In this document: piece by piece, positions 5,950 through 8,524 of the stretch
How positions within the stretch are numbered: position 1 is the first letter of the stretch
How the letters are laid out: every line of letters starts with the position of its first letter
Origin: Cytophagales bacterium
GTDB lineage: Bacteria > Bacteroidota > Bacteroidia > Cytophagales > Cyclobacteriaceae
Length of the DNA: 8,524 nt
Assembly: GCA_029262935.1 (NCBI GenBank)
Contig: JAJCYK010000369.1
Span: 1 to 8,524, forward strand
Reading direction: 5' to 3'
Program-made: the position numbers and the translations under genes
Notes under the pieces: model-generated
What the model was told of the DNA's origin: nothing
Databases searched by the model: none
Seen by the model: the letters and a program-made list of their open reading frames with translations, nothing else

Positions 5950-7857
5950 TTAGTCTTTACGCAAGACCAGTTGTGCGTTTAACTTAGAGATCATTAGGTC
6001 ATAAAATTGGACCAAGCCGTCGTATAAACCATAGCCTATAGTTGGTTTGGAAATTCCCATTCTAATCATCATTTGAACTTTGTTCTCATTAACTTCTGTT
6101 TGATACTGAAAATAACCGTAGCCCCGGGGTAATTTAAGGGCTGTGGCCTCTGGTATTTCTTCCACCTTATAGCCATCCGGAATTAGTACTGTGATGGCAT
6201 ATATTTCCTTAAAAGAACTCCCAAAATCTATTGGATAGGTCCTCGTGGGAGATCTAAAAGGATTTTCAGGATAGTAATTTACTAGTACTGGTTGTACGTA
6301 AATTAAATCACCATTATCAACAATTTCTAAATCGAATTCTTCACTATCAATGCCTAATGGCTTATCCAATATTTCCAGATTGGAGTAGTCAAATTTCAGG
6401 GCCTTAGCCTCTTGGGCCATGGGTACCAATTTCTCGACTCCTTTCTTAATCTTTCTGCGATGGCTCAGAGCAAAATATCCATCAAAGGAGGAACGAAAAC
6501 TAGCTTTTGGATTGGACAAGTCAGTTAAATCAATGGTCATTATTACATTGCGAACATTTTGCTTAGGGGGAGCAATATCAATCCATTTTGGCTCTGCCTT
6601 TTTTAACACTAAAAGGCCGAATTGGTTTAAATCATCCTCAGCCAATAAGTTTGAAGGGCGAAGAGGATCCGTAGCATCCAACAAAAACGCTACGCCATCG
6701 ATCTCGGCCCTAGCAATTACCGTGTTAAACTGTGAAAGCAAAGGTATGTTTTTTGATACCATACCGTGGTTGCGTGTGCTGATTAACACAGGGTTCACCT
6801 CCAAACCTGCATTGGACAGCAACATGATTAACAGTAAGTTTATTTCTGCAGAACTGCCTTCTTTAGTGGCGTATACTTCTTTCAAATCTCGATCTGCAAA
6901 TGTGTCATAGTCCCTGTCCCAAGTGTAGTTTTGGCTTACATAGTCATAAATGATTTCTAGTTTGACCTTTGAAGACTTTCCTTCCAATGAGAGTGTTTCT
7001 AGAATATTTTTAGAGAGGCCTTTTTTCTTGATTTGGAGGCCAAAGTGGGCATTGGTATTAAGTTCTTCGCCCAGTGCCTCCCACGTGGTCATAAGTGTTT
7101 GGTAATCAGATCCTCCCGCGGGACCAGAGGCCGCTTTGTAATAACCTGAAAGTTGAAACCGGAGCGTTTCTCTAAAGTCCTCTATGGTGGTCATATACGG
7201 CTCAGGCTTTATGGACGGAATATTTCGTAAAAACCATTGGCTCTTGGGGTTCCCTTTATATTTTTCTCTTAAACGTGATCCTTGGAATATGACCGTATAA
7301 TCCAGATAGGTGGGAATGGCCGCCCGAAACTCGCTATGCACGGTAGGATAGTTATTTTGAAAATCCCAACTTCTTAGAAAAACTACATTTTCTGAAGTTA
7401 AGGTGTAACTGTATTCAAGTATGGATCCTATACTAACATCAGGAAACACAAACTTTGCAGCATGCCATTCCTCTGAAACTTTCTCATGAAAAACCTCCCT
7501 GTTGCTAATAGCATGCACCTCTTGTTTACCATTTACCAGTTTTATGGTTTGCGCTTTTAAACTGGAAACACTTTGTGTGCGGTCCTTTATATAATATGGT
7601 ATTTCAATATCGGCCTCCTCCAACGCTTCGGGCTTTAGAATTTTAAGGCGACGATGGTAAGTAACTTTTAATTTCGAGCCTGCAAACTGAGCCACTCCGA
7701 AGTCACATAGTATGATGGCAGCCGCTTCGGGGTCATAAGAAACTTGGTTCAAATCCCATTCTTCTGAAGTGACTTTACCCCATTTAACGGGAAGCTTTTG
7801 ACCGTAGGTCTGGACCCCACCCAACACAAGTATCAAAAGGAAAAATATTAATCTCAT
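5950..7857 (-). CDS. Secreted DUF3857/transglutaminase-like protein
   Basis: The 635-residue protein begins with a signal peptide (hydrophobic 3-15, probable cut after Gly19, TYG|Q). Residues about 40-210 match the beta-rich DUF3857 (PF12969) domain, with EYSYTLTSENVVFLRSWDFQNNYP typical of it. Residues about 295-400 are a transglutaminase-like core: YDYVSQNYTWD (304-314), AEINLLLIMLLSNAGLEVNPVLIS (337-360) and LLDATDPLRP (392-401). The remaining C-terminal region, about 430-635, is probably beta-rich. The position that holds the catalytic Cys in active enzymes appears to be Ser336 (GSSAEIN), and the His position appears to be Thr379 (QFNTVIA). Only the Asp of LDATDP is kept, so the core is probably not a transglutaminase or protease. 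It is likely periplasmic or surface-exposed, and its role is unknown. radA lies 35 bp downstream on the same strand and could be co-transcribed. A paralogue starts 190 bp upstream in the opposite direction. Confidence 0.85.
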   Translation of the reverse strand: MRLIFFLLILVLGGVQTYGQKLPVKWGKVTSEEWDLNQVSYDPEAAAIILCDFGVAQFAGSKLKVTYHRRLKILKPEALEEADIEIPYYIKDRTQSVSSLKAQTIKLVNGKQEVHAISNREVFHEKVSEEWHAAKFVFPDVSIGSILEYSYTLTSENVVFLRSWDFQNNYPTVHSEFRAAIPTYLDYTVIFQGSRLREKYKGNPKSQWFLRNIPSIKPEPYMTTIEDFRETLRFQLSGYYKAASGPAGGSDYQTLMTTWEALGEELNTNAHFGLQIKKKGLSKNILETLSLEGKSSKVKLEIIYDYVSQNYTWDRDYDTFADRDLKEVYATKEGSSAEINLLLIMLLSNAGLEVNPVLISTRNHGMVSKNIPLLSQFNTVIARAEIDGVAFLLDATDPLRPSNLLAEDDLNQFGLLVLKKAEPKWIDIAPPKQNVRNVIMTIDLTDLSNPKASFRSSFDGYFALSHRRKIKKGVEKLVPMAQEAKALKFDYSNLEILDKPLGIDSEEFDLEIVDNGDLIYVQPVLVNYYPENPFRSPTRTYPIDFGSSFKEIYAITVLIPDGYKVEEIPEATALKLPRGYGYFQYQTEVNENKVQMMIRMGISKPTIGYGLYDGLVQFYDLMISKLNAQLVLRKD

Positions 7858-7891
7858 ATATATTATTGGGTTAAATGAATGTCTGAATTGC

Positions 7892-7923
7892 GTATTTATA
7901 CGTGCATTTATAGGTATAAATAC
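7892..7923. promoter_or_regulatory. Perfect 10-bp inverted repeat in the shared upstream region of the two DUF3857 genes
   Basis: GTATTTATAC (7892-7901) and GTATAAATAC (7914-7923) are exact reverse complements 12 bp apart. The spacer carries another ATTTATA (7906-7912), so the heptamer occurs three times: 7894-7900 and 7906-7912 directly, and 7915-7921 inverted. An 8-bp palindrome, CTTATAAG, follows at 7923-7930. The block lies 34-65 bp upstream of the minus-strand gene's ATG and about 125 bp before the plus-strand gene. It could be an operator or a hairpin in the minus-strand leader. No convincing Bacteroidota -33/-7 promoter pair was found in the 190-bp gap. Confidence 0.4.
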
Positions 7924-8047
7924 TTATAAGGTTTAGGTATTCGGAACTCTTGGTGTTTTAGTACCAAAATTTTCTTTGAAATAAAATCTATAAATAGCTA
8001 ATTACCCATTAAACCTGAATATTTAATTGTAAAAAACCGAATCATAC

Positions 8048-8524
8048 ATGAAGTTACCCTTGATATTAGTGGCTTTTGTTTTAGCTGGAAACATGGTCAT
8101 TGGGCAAACGCCACACATGAAATTTGGCAAACCCCTGATGGAAGAATTGAAAATGTCGTCTTACCCTTTGGACACGGCCGCCAACGCCATTATTATGGTG
8201 GATTACGGGGAATCCAAATTTACATACAACAAAGCTGTTAGCTCTTTTCAAATTCAATTCGAGCGCTACACACGTATCAAAATTCTTAATCCTGGTGGCT
8301 ATGACTTTGCTGACGTCAGCGTGGGTGTTTATCATTCCGGTGGTAATAAAGAGCGTGTATCCGGAATTAAAGGGAATACCTATAACTTAGTAAATGGAAA
8401 AATAGAAGCCACCAAATTAGGTAAAAACTCTAAGTTTGAAGAAAAATTAAGTGAACACTGGAACTTAGAAAAGTTCACTTTACCAAATGTAAAAGCAGGA
8501 TCAGTTATTGAGTACTCGTATACG
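8048..8524 (+). CDS. DUF3857 domain protein, N-terminal part (runs off the window)
   Basis: An open frame of 159 codons from ATG at 8048 reaches the window end without a stop. It starts with a signal peptide (MKLPLILVAFVLAGNMVIGQ, likely cut just before Gln20). The mature part aligns with the neighbour at 5950-7857: KFGKP/KWGKV, AIIMVDYG/AIILCDFG, RIKILNP/RLKILKP, LVNGK/LVNGK, EEKLSEHW/HEKVSEEW and GSVIEYSYT/GSILEYSYT. It is therefore a diverged paralogue with the DUF3857 beta domain; a transglutaminase-like core is expected beyond the window but cannot be seen. It is transcribed head-to-head with its paralogue. Function is unknown, probably in the cell envelope. An ATG-initiated frame on the opposite strand (8081-8335) is a shadow. 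Confidence 0.82.
   Translation, partial: MKLPLILVAFVLAGNMVIGQTPHMKFGKPLMEELKMSSYPLDTAANAIIMVDYGESKFTYNKAVSSFQIQFERYTRIKILNPGGYDFADVSVGVYHSGGNKERVSGIKGNTYNLVNGKIEATKLGKNSKFEEKLSEHWNLEKFTLPNVKAGSVIEYSYT

Noticed and set aside
5796..5987. 63-codon plus-strand open frame across the radA start and DUF3857 end
   Set aside because: It overlaps two supported minus-strand genes and has no recognisable content.
6419..6910. 163-codon plus-strand open frame inside the DUF3857 gene
   Set aside because: It lies opposite a well-supported protein, shows no family features, and has an antisense-like composition.
8081..8335. 84-codon minus-strand open frame near the right edge
   Set aside because: It is opposite the DUF3857 paralogue at 8048-8524, whose protein similarity to its neighbour proves the plus-strand frame.

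Overview
The window looks like ordinary chromosomal DNA from a member of the Bacteroidota, probably a Flavobacteriales- or Cytophagales-like marine or soil bacterium. The basis is AT-rich DNA, start sites without clear Shine-Dalgarno sequences, a DUF2807 (head GIN) lipoprotein, DUF3857/transglutaminase-like secreted proteins, and MazG, RluD and RadA sequences in the style of that phylum. All three stop codons (TAA, TAG, TGA) end genes here, so the standard bacterial code applies. I see no tRNA, rRNA, CRISPR array, insertion sequence or phage gene.

Layout, left to right. (1) 1-172, plus strand: the last 56 codons of mazG. (2) 368-1114, plus: a DUF2807 lipoprotein with seven GSG-containing rungs about 19 residues apart. 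(3) 1148-2143, minus: rluD, convergent with the lipoprotein gene. (4) 2230-4555, plus: a compact three-gene unit of an EamA/DMT-type exporter, a PLP enzyme of the ACC deaminase/D-cysteine desulfhydrase family (8-bp overlap with the exporter), and a PaiA-like GNAT acetyltransferase 15 bp further on. (5) 4556-5914, minus: radA, whose stop codon directly abuts the GNAT stop. It is broken by an in-frame TAA at codon 341, while the reading frame beyond remains well conserved. (6) 5950-7857, minus: a secreted DUF3857/transglutaminase-like protein that appears to lack the catalytic Cys and His; radA follows it by 35 bp on the same strand. (7) 8048 to the window end, plus: the N-terminal 159 codons of a divergent paralogue of gene 6, transcribed head-to-head across a 190-bp intergenic region that holds a perfect 10-bp inverted repeat.

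How the genes may work together. The housekeeping functions (MazG nucleotide clean-up, RluD rRNA modification, RadA recombination) are unrelated to each other. The 2230-4555 unit is the only clear functional cluster. Its residue pattern points to D-cysteine or related thiol amino-acid degradation rather than ACC deamination, beside an exporter of the family that includes E. coli EamA (cysteine/O-acetylserine export). The two DUF3857 proteins are probably cell-envelope proteins of unknown function that may share regulation.

I found no convincing new multi-gene system. The points most worth a second look are the radA nonsense codon, the predicted non-catalytic transglutaminase pair with its symmetric control region, the thiol-related operon, and the hairpin that spans the two abutting stop codons at 4546-4571.
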